Source: JBDGYW01 sp964580055
Lineage (GTDB): Bacteria; Gemmatimonadota; Gemmatimonadetes; Gemmatimonadales; GWC2-71-9
NCBI GenBank assembly: GCA_964580055.1
Contig: CAZOJI010000004.1
Span: 62,001-126,000, forward strand
Length of the DNA: 64,000 nt
Direction: 5' to 3'
A program made the position numbers and the translations under genes. Positions 35,692 through 44,338 of the stretch are shown one piece after another (position 1 is the first letter of the stretch; each line of letters begins with the position of its first letter). The notes beneath the pieces were generated by a model. The model saw nothing but the letters and a program-made list of their open reading frames with translations, was not told where the DNA came from and made no database searches.

Positions 35692-36743
35692 GAGCACGCA
35701 TGTTCATCAATACCTTCGCTGCCTCGATCGTCGGGGCGGCGTTCTTCCTCAGCGGATGTGGTGACAGCACCGGCCCGGAGGAGAAGCCGCTCGGCGAGCA
35801 AGTGTTTGTAATAGTCAACTCAACCGAGAACAGCCTCAGTCTGGTACCGGTGAACGACACTATGCCGGCACACGTCGTGGGATTGCTGGGCCAGAACGCA
35901 TCTCCCGTGAGTCTCGCCGTGCACGGAACTCGAGCTGTTGTCCCGCTGGGTTTGGCACACGCCGCCTCGGTGGTAGATCTGGCAACTCGAACCGTAGAGC
36001 GCACCATCGCTCTCGAGGATAACTCGGGGGCTACCGGAGCAGCGTTTGAAAACGATTCGATCGCTTGGATTGCGAACCCGAGTCTGAACACAGTCACGCG
36101 CGTAAACGTGAATTCCGGTGACACCTCCAGCGTAGCGGTGGGAGTCTATCCGCAGGCTGTTGCTTACACCGCCGGCAAAGTCTGGGTCGCGAACGCGAAC
36201 CTGGTAATGTGGGCACCGGCTGGCCCTTCATGGCTCACCGTAATCGATCCAGCTACCTCTCAGGTGGTTGACTCGGTGGAGCTTTCAGGCCAGAACGCGG
36301 CCGCCTTGGAACTGGGTCAAGACGGCAATCTCTACGTTTTGAATTCGGGCAACTTCGGCGCCGCAGACGGCTCTCTGTCGGTCGTGGACCCCGTTGCTGC
36401 GAGCGAAACGGGTTTCTTGGCAGACATTGGGGAGTTCCCCGGATCTCTGGTCTGGGTGTCCGACGAACTCCTGGTGGTCGGCTCTTTCAGTGACGGAATT
36501 CTGGAGGTGGATCCCACGGGCCCCACTCTCACCCGTGCTGGCGCACAAGGCATTATGCCGGAAGGTGCAGGTGTCTCCGGCGTGGGAGCCGATACCGCAG
36601 GCGTTGTCTACGCCCTCAACAGCACCGACTGCGTGGCGCCGGGTAAGCTCAATGCACTGCAGCCCCCGGGCTACGATGTTGTCCGTACCATGGACACGGG
36701 AGTCTGTCCGTATGCGATCGAGAGGGTTTGGATCAGGGAGTAG
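35688..36743 (+). CDS. Beta-propeller surface lipoprotein coupled to B12 receptor (BtuG-like)
   Basis: 351 residues. Lipobox FFLSGC with lipidated C24 after a short positive N-terminus. The body is a series of YncE-like propeller blades (VFVIVNSTENSLSLVPV, GTRAVVPLGLAHAASVVDLATRTV, AYTAGKVWVANANL, LTVIDPATSQVVDSVEL, NLYVLNSG, ELLVVGSFSDGILEVDP). Position, riboswitch control and fold match BtuG, the lipoprotein that lids BtuB in Bacteroides and captures cobalamin; sequence homology itself has not been tested. It overlaps the receptor stop by 4 bases, so the two are co-translated. Confidence 0.8.
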   Translation: MRARMFINTFAASIVGAAFFLSGCGDSTGPEEKPLGEQVFVIVNSTENSLSLVPVNDTMPAHVVGLLGQNASPVSLAVHGTRAVVPLGLAHAASVVDLATRTVERTIALEDNSGATGAAFENDSIAWIANPSLNTVTRVNVNSGDTSSVAVGVYPQAVAYTAGKVWVANANLVMWAPAGPSWLTVIDPATSQVVDSVELSGQNAAALELGQDGNLYVLNSGNFGAADGSLSVVDPVAASETGFLADIGEFPGSLVWVSDELLVVGSFSDGILEVDPTGPTLTRAGAQGIMPEGAGVSGVGADTAGVVYALNSTDCVAPGKLNALQPPGYDVVRTMDTGVCPYAIERVWIRE

Positions 36744-36753
36744 GGGACTTTCA

Positions 36754-36978
36754 CAAGGCCAAGGCCAAGGCCAAGGTCCAAGGCCGAGGCCAAGGTCCAA
36801 TGTCCAAGGTCCAATGTCCAAGGTCCTGGGCCAAGGCTGAGATCCAAGGCCCAAGGCCAAGGTCCAACGGCCAACGTTCAGGGTCCAAGATCCAGCATGG
36901 ACGGCGCAAGATCCAACGCAGAGCATCGAGCGTCCAGCATCGGGCGCAGAACATGGGCCGTTGGCGTTGGACGTTGAA
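36754..36978. repeat. Low-complexity tract of CCAAGG/GTCCAA words
   Basis: About 225 bases downstream of the propeller lipoprotein made of repeated short words (CAAGGCCAAGG, GTCCAATGTCCAAGG, CCAAGATCCA). It degenerates toward the 3' end. No open frame there has a plausible protein. The same TGTCCAA word recurs in the inverted repeats around clpB. The rest of the gap to recO (to 37226) has no recognisable element. Confidence 0.75.
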
Positions 36979-37226
36979 TACTTTCCGGAGATGTAGTTGA
37001 TTGAAGGGCTCCGACAGGCATACACCCAGACGGCTCATTTATGCGCACCCTGTAATTGGCTCCATTAAATCGCTTTTCGCCGTGCATCGCTCGAGAAAAC
37101 ACCCGGTTCTTGATTCTGAAGGAGCTGCCAGCTTCGGTGAGCACCGTGCATCTTTGCTCTCGAGCTGCGCGGCGTCTGACTGTCTCCTCTCCCGACACTG
37201 ATGCCCTCCCGACTATCTTCCCTGCC

Positions 37227-38072
37227 ATGCCTCCGGTTTCCACCCCGGCAATCGTCCTGCACGCCTTCAGGTACAGCGAGTCGTCAAAGGTCGTTAGGCT
37301 GCTGACGAAGCAGCAGGGAGTCGTGAGTGCGGTCGCCAAGGGTGCGGAGAGGCCCAAGTCGAAGTTCGGCGCGCGACTGCAGTTGTTGAGCGAAGGTGTC
37401 GCGCAGCTCTATCTCAAGCCCAACCGCGATCTCCAGACGCTCGCCGAGTTCGACGTCGTCAAGATTCGCCAAGAACTCGCCTCCGACATGCGCCGCTACG
37501 CGTCTGCGGCGGCGTTGTCGGAGCTGGTTCTGCGCTTTTCGCCCGCGGAGCCGAACGAAGATGTCTACGCACGTTTTGTGACCTACCTGGATTCGATCGC
37601 TTTCGTTGAGCAGGCTTATTTGGAGACGGTCTCTCTCTCGACTCTGTGGGGAATTGTGTGTGCGCTCGGGTTCGAACCGGCCTTGGTTGCGTGCGCGCGC
37701 GACGGTCGCAGACTCCCTGAAGGGAATGCCGTGTTCTCGGTGTCCGACGGCGGGTTGCTTTGCTCTGCCTGCGCAGGTAGCGCCGAGAGTTCTCAGGGAG
37801 TTGAGGCGGGGACGGTGCCGCACGACGGGAGACCTCGGGGTGAGCCGGGCAGTTCAGTGAGAGGTACATTCGCTCGGCTCCAAGGGAGCGATCGAGCGGC
37901 GCTCGAACACCTCATCGCCGGCCGTTGCGAAGAGGTCGGAGTGCTGTCTTCCCGCCACGCGAGCGCGCATCGCCGCCTCTTGATGCGCTTCGTCGACAGA
38001 CATGTGAGGGAGGACCACAACCTCAAGGCTTTGTCTTTCTGGGAGTCGCTGCCATGGGACGCCACGTCGTAA
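37227..38072 (+). CDS. recO: DNA repair protein RecO
   Basis: RecF-pathway mediator that loads RecA and anneals DNA with SSB. 281 residues from ATG 37227, where similarity begins (AIVLHAFRYSESSKVVRLLTKQQGVVSAVAKGAERPKSKFGARLQ, the OB-fold start). The helical C-terminal part carries a CSAC cysteine pair (near residue 178), the remnant of the usual zinc finger. A longer frame from 37056 adds unlike residues. It overlaps selB by 19 bases. Confidence 0.88.
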   Translation: MPPVSTPAIVLHAFRYSESSKVVRLLTKQQGVVSAVAKGAERPKSKFGARLQLLSEGVAQLYLKPNRDLQTLAEFDVVKIRQELASDMRRYASAAALSELVLRFSPAEPNEDVYARFVTYLDSIAFVEQAYLETVSLSTLWGIVCALGFEPALVACARDGRRLPEGNAVFSVSDGGLLCSACAGSAESSQGVEAGTVPHDGRPRGEPGSSVRGTFARLQGSDRAALEHLIAGRCEEVGVLSSRHASAHRRLLMRFVDRHVREDHNLKALSFWESLPWDATS

Positions 38073-39934
38073 TAGGAACCGCGGGTCACATCGATCACGG
38101 CAAGACAGCTCTGGTCAAGGCGCTGACCGGCGTGGATGCCGACCGGTGGGCCGAAGAGAAACGCCGCGGCATCACCATCGACTTGGGGTTTGCGAAGCTC
38201 GACCTGGGCGACGGCAACTCCGCGAGCATAGTTGACGTACCCGGACACGAGGACTTCGTGCGGAACATGGTGGCAGGTGCAACTGGAATCGATGTGGTCC
38301 TGCTGGTCGTTGCAGCCGACGAGGGAGTGATGCCCCAGACGCACGAGCACCTCGCCATTCTCGATTTCCTGGGGGTACAGTCGGGAGTGGTGGCGATAAC
38401 GAAATGCGATCTGGTTGATGGCGAGTGGTTGGAACTCGTGGAGGACGACGTGCGTCAAAAGCTCGCGCGTTCGTCGATCCGGTGGCGGCAGGAACCCTTC
38501 TTCGTGTCGGCTCACACCGGGCAAGGCGTTGACGCGCTCGCGGTCGGCTTGAGAGAGAGCGCGGAAGCCGCCGGCGTTCGATCCGAAGACGATCTGTTTC
38601 GTCTGCCTGTAGATCGCGCATTCAGCATAGCGGGGGCGGGCACTGTCGTTACTGGTACGACGTGGAGCGGCACTGTGAAGACCGGCGATGAGGTTCGACT
38701 GCTTCCCAGCGGTGCGCGCGGACGGGTACGCGGCATCGAGGTGCACGAAGAGAGCAAGGATACGGCCCTGCCGGGCCGCCGCACTGCACTTGCGCTGGCG
38801 GGCGTGAATCGCGACGAGGCCGGGCGAGGCACGAGCGTGGTCGCGCACGATGCATGGCGCTCAACCTCCACTGTGGACGCACTCGTCAATCTGCTGCCGG
38901 AATCCCGGTCTCTTTCACAACGCTCGCGCGTGCGCTTTCACCTGGGTACGGCGGAAGTAATGGCGCGCCTCACACCGTTGGAATCCGAAGTCGCGCCGGG
39001 TGCGAAACGGGCGGCGGTGCGGTTTCGCCTGGAGGCGCCGATAGTCTGCCGCTGGGGTGACCATGGAGTCCTGCGGTCGTATTCCCCTGTCACCACGATA
39101 GGGGGCTGCGTGATAGTCGATCCCTTCCCGGAGCCCAAGCCACGGCGTCCGGTTGGACTGGAAGCGAAGGCCGTTGCGGACCCGGGTGGTCGCTTGGCGG
39201 CATTCGTCCAATCAACTGCCTCCCACGGCCTGGATGTCAACGAGCTCACGGTCAGGCTGGGTATTCCGCCCAGCGTCGTGACTCCTTTGATAGAATCCGA
39301 TGGCGCCATCCTGCGTGCGGCTGACAAGTTGTTCTCACCGGAGGTTGTTGCCGATGCCCGTGATGCCACTTTGCGGGCAATCGAGGAACACCACGAATCG
39401 AATCCGCTCGAGCCCGGCATGCCGCGCGAGCTGGCGCGGCAGGTCTTGGAGAACGATTCGCTGGCCGACCGCGTACAGTCGATGCTGGAGGACGAAGGTC
39501 GGATAGCAATCGAGGGCAGAAGCATTCGGCTGGCGAGTTTCCGGCCGACTTTGTCTGAGCAGCAGAACGCAGCTCGCGATGTGCTCGCGAGGGAGCTCAA
39601 AAATGCCGGTTTCGAGGGCAGGACGGCCTCCGAGCTCGGCGACATCTTGCCGCAGAAAACCGTCCAGGAGCTAATTGGCTACCTTGTAAGGCAGGGGACT
39701 ACGGAAAGGGTTGGCAAAGACCGATACTACGATTGCGGTGAACTCGATAAACTCGTACGCGTAGTATTGAACGAGATCGATCGACAGGGCCAGGTAACGC
39801 CGGCCGAACTCCGTGATATTACAGGACTTAGCCGCAAATACCTGATACCCTTGCTGGAGTGGATGGATGGCCGTTCGTTGACGTTCCGGAACGGCGACTA
39901 CAGGTCAGCCGGGCCGGCTGCGGCGGAGTATTGA
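38054..39934 (+). CDS. selB: Selenocysteine-specific elongation factor SelB
   Basis: GTPase that delivers Sec-tRNA to UGA codons marked by SECIS elements. 626 residues. G1 GTAGHIDHGKTALVKALTG, G3 DVPGHEDFVRNM, G4 TKCD; then beta-barrel domains and four C-terminal winged helices (from about residue 430 onward, e.g. GQVTPAELRDITGLSRKYLIPLLEW) that bind the SECIS RNA. Its presence implies a working selenocysteine system, though selA, selD and selC are not in the window. The stop codon lies inside the next promoter's -35 box. Confidence 0.94.
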   Translation: MGRHVVIGTAGHIDHGKTALVKALTGVDADRWAEEKRRGITIDLGFAKLDLGDGNSASIVDVPGHEDFVRNMVAGATGIDVVLLVVAADEGVMPQTHEHLAILDFLGVQSGVVAITKCDLVDGEWLELVEDDVRQKLARSSIRWRQEPFFVSAHTGQGVDALAVGLRESAEAAGVRSEDDLFRLPVDRAFSIAGAGTVVTGTTWSGTVKTGDEVRLLPSGARGRVRGIEVHEESKDTALPGRRTALALAGVNRDEAGRGTSVVAHDAWRSTSTVDALVNLLPESRSLSQRSRVRFHLGTAEVMARLTPLESEVAPGAKRAAVRFRLEAPIVCRWGDHGVLRSYSPVTTIGGCVIVDPFPEPKPRRPVGLEAKAVADPGGRLAAFVQSTASHGLDVNELTVRLGIPPSVVTPLIESDGAILRAADKLFSPEVVADARDATLRAIEEHHESNPLEPGMPRELARQVLENDSLADRVQSMLEDEGRIAIEGRSIRLASFRPTLSEQQNAARDVLARELKNAGFEGRTASELGDILPQKTVQELIGYLVRQGTTERVGKDRYYDCGELDKLVRVVLNEIDRQGQVTPAELRDITGLSRKYLIPLLEWMDGRSLTFRNGDYRSAGPAAAEY

Positions 39935-39960
39935 CATCCGTTGCGCAAATTGCGTAACTT
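39931..39960 (+). promoter_or_regulatory. Promoter with overlapping 19-bp palindrome (candidate operator)
   Basis: TTGACA (39931-39936), 18-base spacer, TAACTT (39955-39960); the -35 includes the selB stop. Within it, bases 39940-39958 read GTTGCGCAAATTGCGTAAC, nearly its own reverse complement (one mismatched pair plus the centre). A dimeric regulator bound here would block the polymerase. Transcription would reach the secreted protein gene at 40044. Confidence 0.55.
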
Positions 39961-40043
39961 CATGCCGTATGGGCAATTAGGTTAATTCAAGACGTGTCAA
40001 GGAGTGATTTCTAACGAAACCTGTTTGTGAGAAGGAGCAGTAA

Positions 40044-40469
40044 ATGAAGTGGCTGGCCTGGGCTGTCTTTCTGCTCGGGCTCCTGTCGGCCGCGCCGTCC
40101 CAAGCGGAGGCACAACAAAACCCGCCGACCGAACCGGTGCGGTTGAAGAGGAATTACCCGAATCCGTTCAATCCGGAGACGACGATCCCGTTTGAACTGG
40201 ATCAGTCGGTGTTCGCCGAGGGCCACGAACCCACGGTGAGCCTGCGGATCTACAACGTATTGGCGCAACTCGTCGCCATTCCCATCCTACAGGGGGTGGG
40301 CGAACCGCTGGATAATGTCCGCCTTTCTTGGAACGGTACAGGGGAGTACTCTGCCTACTGGGACGGGAAGATCATGGGGACTAACGTGGAGGCTCCATCG
40401 GGCGTCTATGTATATCAACTCACCGTAGACAGCCAGAGGTTTTCGGAACGAATGACAATCATCAAGTAA
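40044..40469 (+). CDS. Small secreted protein with FlgD-Ig-like domain
   Basis: 141 residues. Signal peptide MKWLAWAVFLLGLLSAAPSQAEAQ; then NYPNPFNPETTIPFEL, the motif opening FlgD-Ig/secretion-tail domains, an Ig-like fold with SLRIYNVLAQLV, WDGKIMGTNVEAPSGVYVYQLTV, ending RFSERMTIIK. In larger proteins this module is a C-terminal sorting or adhesion tail; here it is essentially the whole protein. AAGGAG lies nine bases before ATG. It has its own promoter and is followed by a hairpin. Confidence 0.85.
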   Translation: MKWLAWAVFLLGLLSAAPSQAEAQQNPPTEPVRLKRNYPNPFNPETTIPFELDQSVFAEGHEPTVSLRIYNVLAQLVAIPILQGVGEPLDNVRLSWNGTGEYSAYWDGKIMGTNVEAPSGVYVYQLTVDSQRFSERMTIIK

Positions 40470-40490
40470 CCCTCGTCCCCTCCCGAGGGT
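40469..40490 (+). terminator. Terminator-like hairpin
   Basis: ACCCTCG (40469-40475) pairs perfectly with CGAGGGT (40484-40490) across an 8-base loop, right at the stop codon of the preceding gene. Only a weak GT-rich tract follows, so termination strength is doubtful. Confidence 0.4.
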
Positions 40491-40637
40491 GTGGTTGCTG
40501 TATGCGGTTACGTTCGCATCAGCAGCAAGGCGCGTTGGCAACCGGCTGGCGCGCCTGTCGTTTTGGCATGCTTTGGTGTCATGGTTGCAGGGTATTCGGG
40601 CATGGAGGGTGCACACGGTGTTTCGTGGTGATAGTAA

Positions 40638-40735
40638 GGGAGCAGGGAGCAGAGAGGGAGTCAACTGAAGTCTCAATGTCCAACAAGGAATGTTCACTTT
40701 CCAACTATTTGGACACAGACCATTCCTTGTTGAGA
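40638..40735 (+). repeat. Left repeat of the pair flanking clpB-tadA
   Basis: GGGAGCAGGGAGC at 40638-40650 and a 27-base word at 40666-40692 are both found inverted at 43994-44006 and 43958-43984. In addition AACAAGGAATG (40682-40692) pairs with CATTCCTTGTT (40721-40731), an 11-bp local stem. It sits about 60 bases before the clpB start. The rest of the 40.49-40.80 kb gap has no gene. Confidence 0.75.
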
Positions 40736-40797
40736 CTTGGGCATTCCGGCCGCTTTCCGCCCCAAATCGCAGCGATAGCCATGAGAGGTTCAACCGG

Positions 40798-43410
40798 ATG
40801 ATAGGACCTGAAAGACTAACGGTAAAAGCGGGCGAAGCCCTACGAGAGGCGCAGGTGTTGGCGAGCCAGAAGAACAACCCTGTCGTCAACGACGCGCATC
40901 TGTTCTTGGTTCTCCTGAACCAGGACGAGGGCATAGTAGTGCCCGTGCTTCAAAAATCCGGAGTCAACGTTACAGAGGTCAGGCAGGAGGTAGAGAGAGA
41001 GGTCGAGCGGTTTCCGACCCAGAGTGGCGCAGCCGGCCAGACGATGGCATCGCGCGAGTTGAGCGAAGCGCTCGACCATGCGGACTTCCTCGCGAAGGAG
41101 CTGGGCGACAGCCACGTTTCTACCGAACACTTGCTAGTTGGTTTGGTCGATGCGAAAGGGACTACCGCGCGCGAACTGCTCAGCGCTCGCGGCATCGACA
41201 AGGCCGATCTCCTTCAAGCCCTCGAGGAAGTGCGTGGCAGCCATCGCGTCACGGACGTGGAGCCCGAGGGCAAGTATCAGGCACTGGAGCGGTTCACAAA
41301 GGATCTCACCGATCTCGCACGGTCGGGCAAGCTCGATCCGGTCATCGGTAGAGATGAAGAGATCCGGCGTGTTATGCAGGTGCTGTCTCGGCGCACCAAG
41401 AACAACCCCGTGTTGATAGGTGAGCCTGGGGTCGGTAAGACGGCCATAGTCGATGGATTGGCACAGCGCATAGTGAACGGAGACGTGCCCGAGCCGTTGC
41501 GCGGCAAGCGAATAATCGTGTTGGACATCAGCATGCTGTTGGCGGGCGCAAAATACAGAGGTGAGTTCGAGGAACGTCTCAAGGCCGTGCTCAAGGAAAT
41601 CACGAGCCAGGAAGGTCAGTTCGTCGTTTTCATAGATGAGTTGCACACCATTGTGGGGGCGGGAGCCGCGGAGGGAGCGGTGGACGCGTCCAACATGCTC
41701 AAGCCTGCGCTCGCCCGTGGCGAGCTGCACGTCGTAGGCGCAACTACTCTTGACGAGTATCGCAAGCACGTCGAGAAGGACAAGGCGCTGGAACGGCGTT
41801 TCCAGCCAGTGTTCGTGGGTGAGCCGACCGTAGAGGACACGGTGGCCATACTGAGGGGGCTAAAGGAGCGCTACGAGGTGCACCACGGCGTCCACATCAC
41901 GGACGATGCAATCATCGCGGCGGCGCGGCTTTCAGATAGATACCTTGGCGAACGCAAGCTGCCCGACAAGGCGATCGATCTGGTCGACGAAGCGGCGAGC
42001 AGGCTGCGGATAGAGATCGACAGCCTGCCGCAAGAGATCGACGAGGTCGAGCGGCGCATGGTGCAGCTTCGCATCGAGGAGCAGGCTTTGTCAAAGGAAA
42101 AGGATCGCGCTGGCAAGGAGCGCCTCGAAGCTTTGCGCGAAGACCTGTCCGAGCTGGAGGAGCGCTCTCAGAGCATGAAGGCGCAGTGGCAGGCTGAGAA
42201 GGCCGCGATAACCCAGCTTCAAGAGAAAAAGGCAGAACTCGAGGAGCTGCGGGTGCAGGCGGACCGGGCCACGCGGGGCGGCGACCTTCAGAAGGCGGCG
42301 GAGATACGTTACGGCCGAGTGCCCGAGCTGGAGCGCCAGATAGAAACCGAGAAGGAACGGCTCGAGCAGATTCAGGCAAATGCCAAGTACCTGAAGGAGG
42401 ACGTTGATTCTGAGGACATCGCCGAGATCGTCTCTCGGTGGACCGGCATACCTGTCAGCAAGATGCTGGAGTCGGAGCGAGAAAGGCTCACGAGGCTGGA
42501 GGAAGAGCTGAGTCGCCGCGTCATAGGTCAGGATGAAGCGGTGCAGGCGGTCTCCAATGCCGTGCGGCGCTCGCGCGCGGGTCTTCAGGATCCCAACCGC
42601 CCGATGGGCAGCTTCATTTTCCTCGGTCCAACCGGGGTAGGGAAGACCGAGACGGCGCGGGCATTGGCGCAATTCCTGTTCGACGACGAGCGCGCCATGG
42701 TACGACTCGACATGTCGGAGTACATGGAGAAACACGCGGTAGCGCGCATGATAGGAGCGCCACCGGGCTACATCGGCTACGAGGAGGGAGGTCAGCTCAC
42801 CGAGTCGGTGCGACGCAGGCCATACTCCGTGATTCTCTTCGACGAGATAGAGAAAGCGCACCAGGACGTGTTCAACGTGCTGTTGCAGATTCTGGACGAC
42901 GGCAGGCTCACAGACAGCCAGGGTCACTCGGTGGATTTCAAGAACACCGTGATCATCATGACCTCCAACATAGGAAGCCAGTGGCTGCTCGAGTCCGAGG
43001 AAGGGCAGGAGGAAGAGGCTGAAGCCCAGGTGCTGTCGGCACTCAGGCAGACGTTTCGGCCCGAGTTTCTGAATCGGGTCGACGACATCATCGTGTTCCA
43101 TAGGCTGAGCCGCGAAAACCTCGCGGAGATCGTCGACCTCCAGTTGGCGAACGTCCGAGCACTGCTGGAAAGCAGAGAGTTGGATCTCGAGGTCTCGCCG
43201 GAAGCGCGCGAGTTCCTGGTGCGCAAAGGCTACGACCCAGCGTACGGTGCGCGTCCTTTGAAACGCGCCATACAAACTCACATTCAGAACCCGCTGGCGC
43301 TCGCGGTGCTGGAGGGTCGGTTCGTGGGTGGCGACACGGTCCGGGTCGTGCCCGCATCCGATGGGCAGAGTCTGGAGTTCGACTCGACTGCAAGCGCCGA
43401 AGCCGAGTAA
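40798..43410 (+). CDS. clpB: ATP-dependent chaperone ClpB
   Basis: Hexameric disaggregase working with DnaK. 870 residues: Clp-N repeats (MIGPERLTVKAGEALREAQVLAS), NBD1 with Walker A GEPGVGKTAIVDGLAQRI, the long coiled-coil M domain (about residues 410-530) that distinguishes ClpB from ClpA/C, NBD2 with GPTGVGKTETARALA, and FDEIEKAHQDVFNVLLQILDDGRLTDSQG. ATG 40798; a longer frame from 40690 runs through the repeat. No CIRCE element is seen; CCCCAAAT near 40761 is a weak sigma-32-like -10 only. Confidence 0.96.
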   Translation: MIGPERLTVKAGEALREAQVLASQKNNPVVNDAHLFLVLLNQDEGIVVPVLQKSGVNVTEVRQEVEREVERFPTQSGAAGQTMASRELSEALDHADFLAKELGDSHVSTEHLLVGLVDAKGTTARELLSARGIDKADLLQALEEVRGSHRVTDVEPEGKYQALERFTKDLTDLARSGKLDPVIGRDEEIRRVMQVLSRRTKNNPVLIGEPGVGKTAIVDGLAQRIVNGDVPEPLRGKRIIVLDISMLLAGAKYRGEFEERLKAVLKEITSQEGQFVVFIDELHTIVGAGAAEGAVDASNMLKPALARGELHVVGATTLDEYRKHVEKDKALERRFQPVFVGEPTVEDTVAILRGLKERYEVHHGVHITDDAIIAAARLSDRYLGERKLPDKAIDLVDEAASRLRIEIDSLPQEIDEVERRMVQLRIEEQALSKEKDRAGKERLEALREDLSELEERSQSMKAQWQAEKAAITQLQEKKAELEELRVQADRATRGGDLQKAAEIRYGRVPELERQIETEKERLEQIQANAKYLKEDVDSEDIAEIVSRWTGIPVSKMLESERERLTRLEEELSRRVIGQDEAVQAVSNAVRRSRAGLQDPNRPMGSFIFLGPTGVGKTETARALAQFLFDDERAMVRLDMSEYMEKHAVARMIGAPPGYIGYEEGGQLTESVRRRPYSVILFDEIEKAHQDVFNVLLQILDDGRLTDSQGHSVDFKNTVIIMTSNIGSQWLLESEEGQEEEAEAQVLSALRQTFRPEFLNRVDDIIVFHRLSRENLAEIVDLQLANVRALLESRELDLEVSPEAREFLVRKGYDPAYGARPLKRAIQTHIQNPLALAVLEGRFVGGDTVRVVPASDGQSLEFDSTASAEAE

Positions 43411-43414
43411 TCCA

Positions 43415-43897
43415 GTGACGGGCTCGGTGTCGCGCTCACCGAAGTTGTCGGCTGCCGACGAGCGCGGCATGCGCGTCGCCCTCGAGGAAGCACGAGTTGC
43501 CTCCGCGTTGGGTGAAGTGCCAGTTGGTGCCGCGGTGGTGATGGAGGGCGAAACCGTAAGCCGCGCGCACAACGAGACCGCCGCTCGCAAGGACCTCACT
43601 CAGCACGCGGAGCTGCTGGCCATCCAACGCGCGCTCGCGGCAGTCGATACGGATCGGCTCGACAACGCTACCCTCTACGTCACTCTAGAGCCGTGCGCGC
43701 AGTGTGCGGGCGCGATCCTGCTCGCGAGGGTCGGGCGTGTGATATTCGGTGCGTACGACCCCAAGGCGGGGATGGTGGGAAGCGTCGAGGATTTGTTGCG
43801 ACATCCCAGACTCAATCATCGCCCCGAGGTGCGGGGTGGGGTTTGGGCGGATGAGTGCGGTGAGCTCTTGAGGGGGTTTTTCGACGCGATGCGGTGA
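43415..43897 (+). CDS. tadA: tRNA-specific adenosine deaminase TadA
   Basis: Deaminates A34 to inosine in tRNA-Arg(ACG). About 160 residues. Zinc site HAELLAIQRA (His with catalytic Glu) and EPCAQCAGAI (two Cys), followed by LARVGRVIFGAYDPKAGMVGS, typical of TadA. The C-terminal DECGELLRGFFDAMR helix is present. The start is GTG 43415 (or GTG 43427), four bases after clpB; a frame from inside clpB is rejected. Confidence 0.92.
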   Translation: MTGSVSRSPKLSAADERGMRVALEEARVASALGEVPVGAAVVMEGETVSRAHNETAARKDLTQHAELLAIQRALAAVDTDRLDNATLYVTLEPCAQCAGAILLARVGRVIFGAYDPKAGMVGSVEDLLRHPRLNHRPEVRGGVWADECGELLRGFFDAMR

Positions 43898-43903
43898 GGA
43901 GGG

Positions 43904-44006
43904 GAATGACCAATTTCCAACGCGGAATTGAGAATACCCAAGCACTTGGACATCGGTCATTCCTTGTTGGACATTGAGACTTCAAACTGCCCCGCTCCCT
44001 GCTCCC
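43904..44006 (-). repeat. Right repeat of the pair flanking clpB-tadA
   Basis: Contains the exact 27-base inverse (43958-43984) of 40666-40692 and the 13-base inverse (43994-44006) of 40638-40650. Also GAATGACC (43904-43911) pairs with GGTCATTC (43955-43962). It starts six bases after tadA and may shape the 3' ends of both tadA and the converging tRNA transcripts. Confidence 0.75.
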
Positions 44007-44079
44007 CTCCCAACAAGGGCACCGGAATCCTGCCTAACCCTGGCAATCAACCGGCGCCCTTTCCCTTCGCTTCGAGAAA

Positions 44080-44167
44080 CGGACAGGGTGGGATTCGAAC
44101 CCACGAGACGGGGATACCGTCTACGCGCTCTCCAGGCGCGCGCCTTCGACCTCTCGGCCACCTGTCC
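44080..44167 (-). tRNA. tRNA-Ser(GGA)
   Basis: Acceptor stem GGACAGG pairs perfectly with CCTGTCC, and the discriminator base is G. The D arm has GGCCGAGAGGTCGAAGGC, the anticodon loop is CTGGAGA between CGCGC and GCGCG, so the anticodon is GGA (reads UCC/UCU). A long variable arm (about 44105-44120) and GGTTCGAATCC T loop are typical of class II tRNA-Ser. CCA is not encoded. Confidence 0.95.
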
Positions 44168-44338
44168 TGATCCCTGTACTGTAAGGCATTCAAAGTAGTT
44201 CGGAAGTGGGGCGAACTCAACGGAGCAACTCACATCGGCATGATCTTGAGAGTCTTGTGGGTTGGAGTACCTGCATGCATTTTCGCACGAGGGCCTTGCA
44301 GCCGTTCGTAGCTGGGTTGTCGCACACAGGAGGTTCAA

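Noticed and set aside
36754..36978. Repeat tract as a CRISPR or coding region
   Set aside because: Words are short, irregular and without unique spacers; no frame gives a plausible protein.
40493..40797. CIRCE element or firm sigma-32 promoter for clpB
   Set aside because: No TTAGCACTC inverted repeat; the CCCCAAAT word lacks a well-spaced -35.
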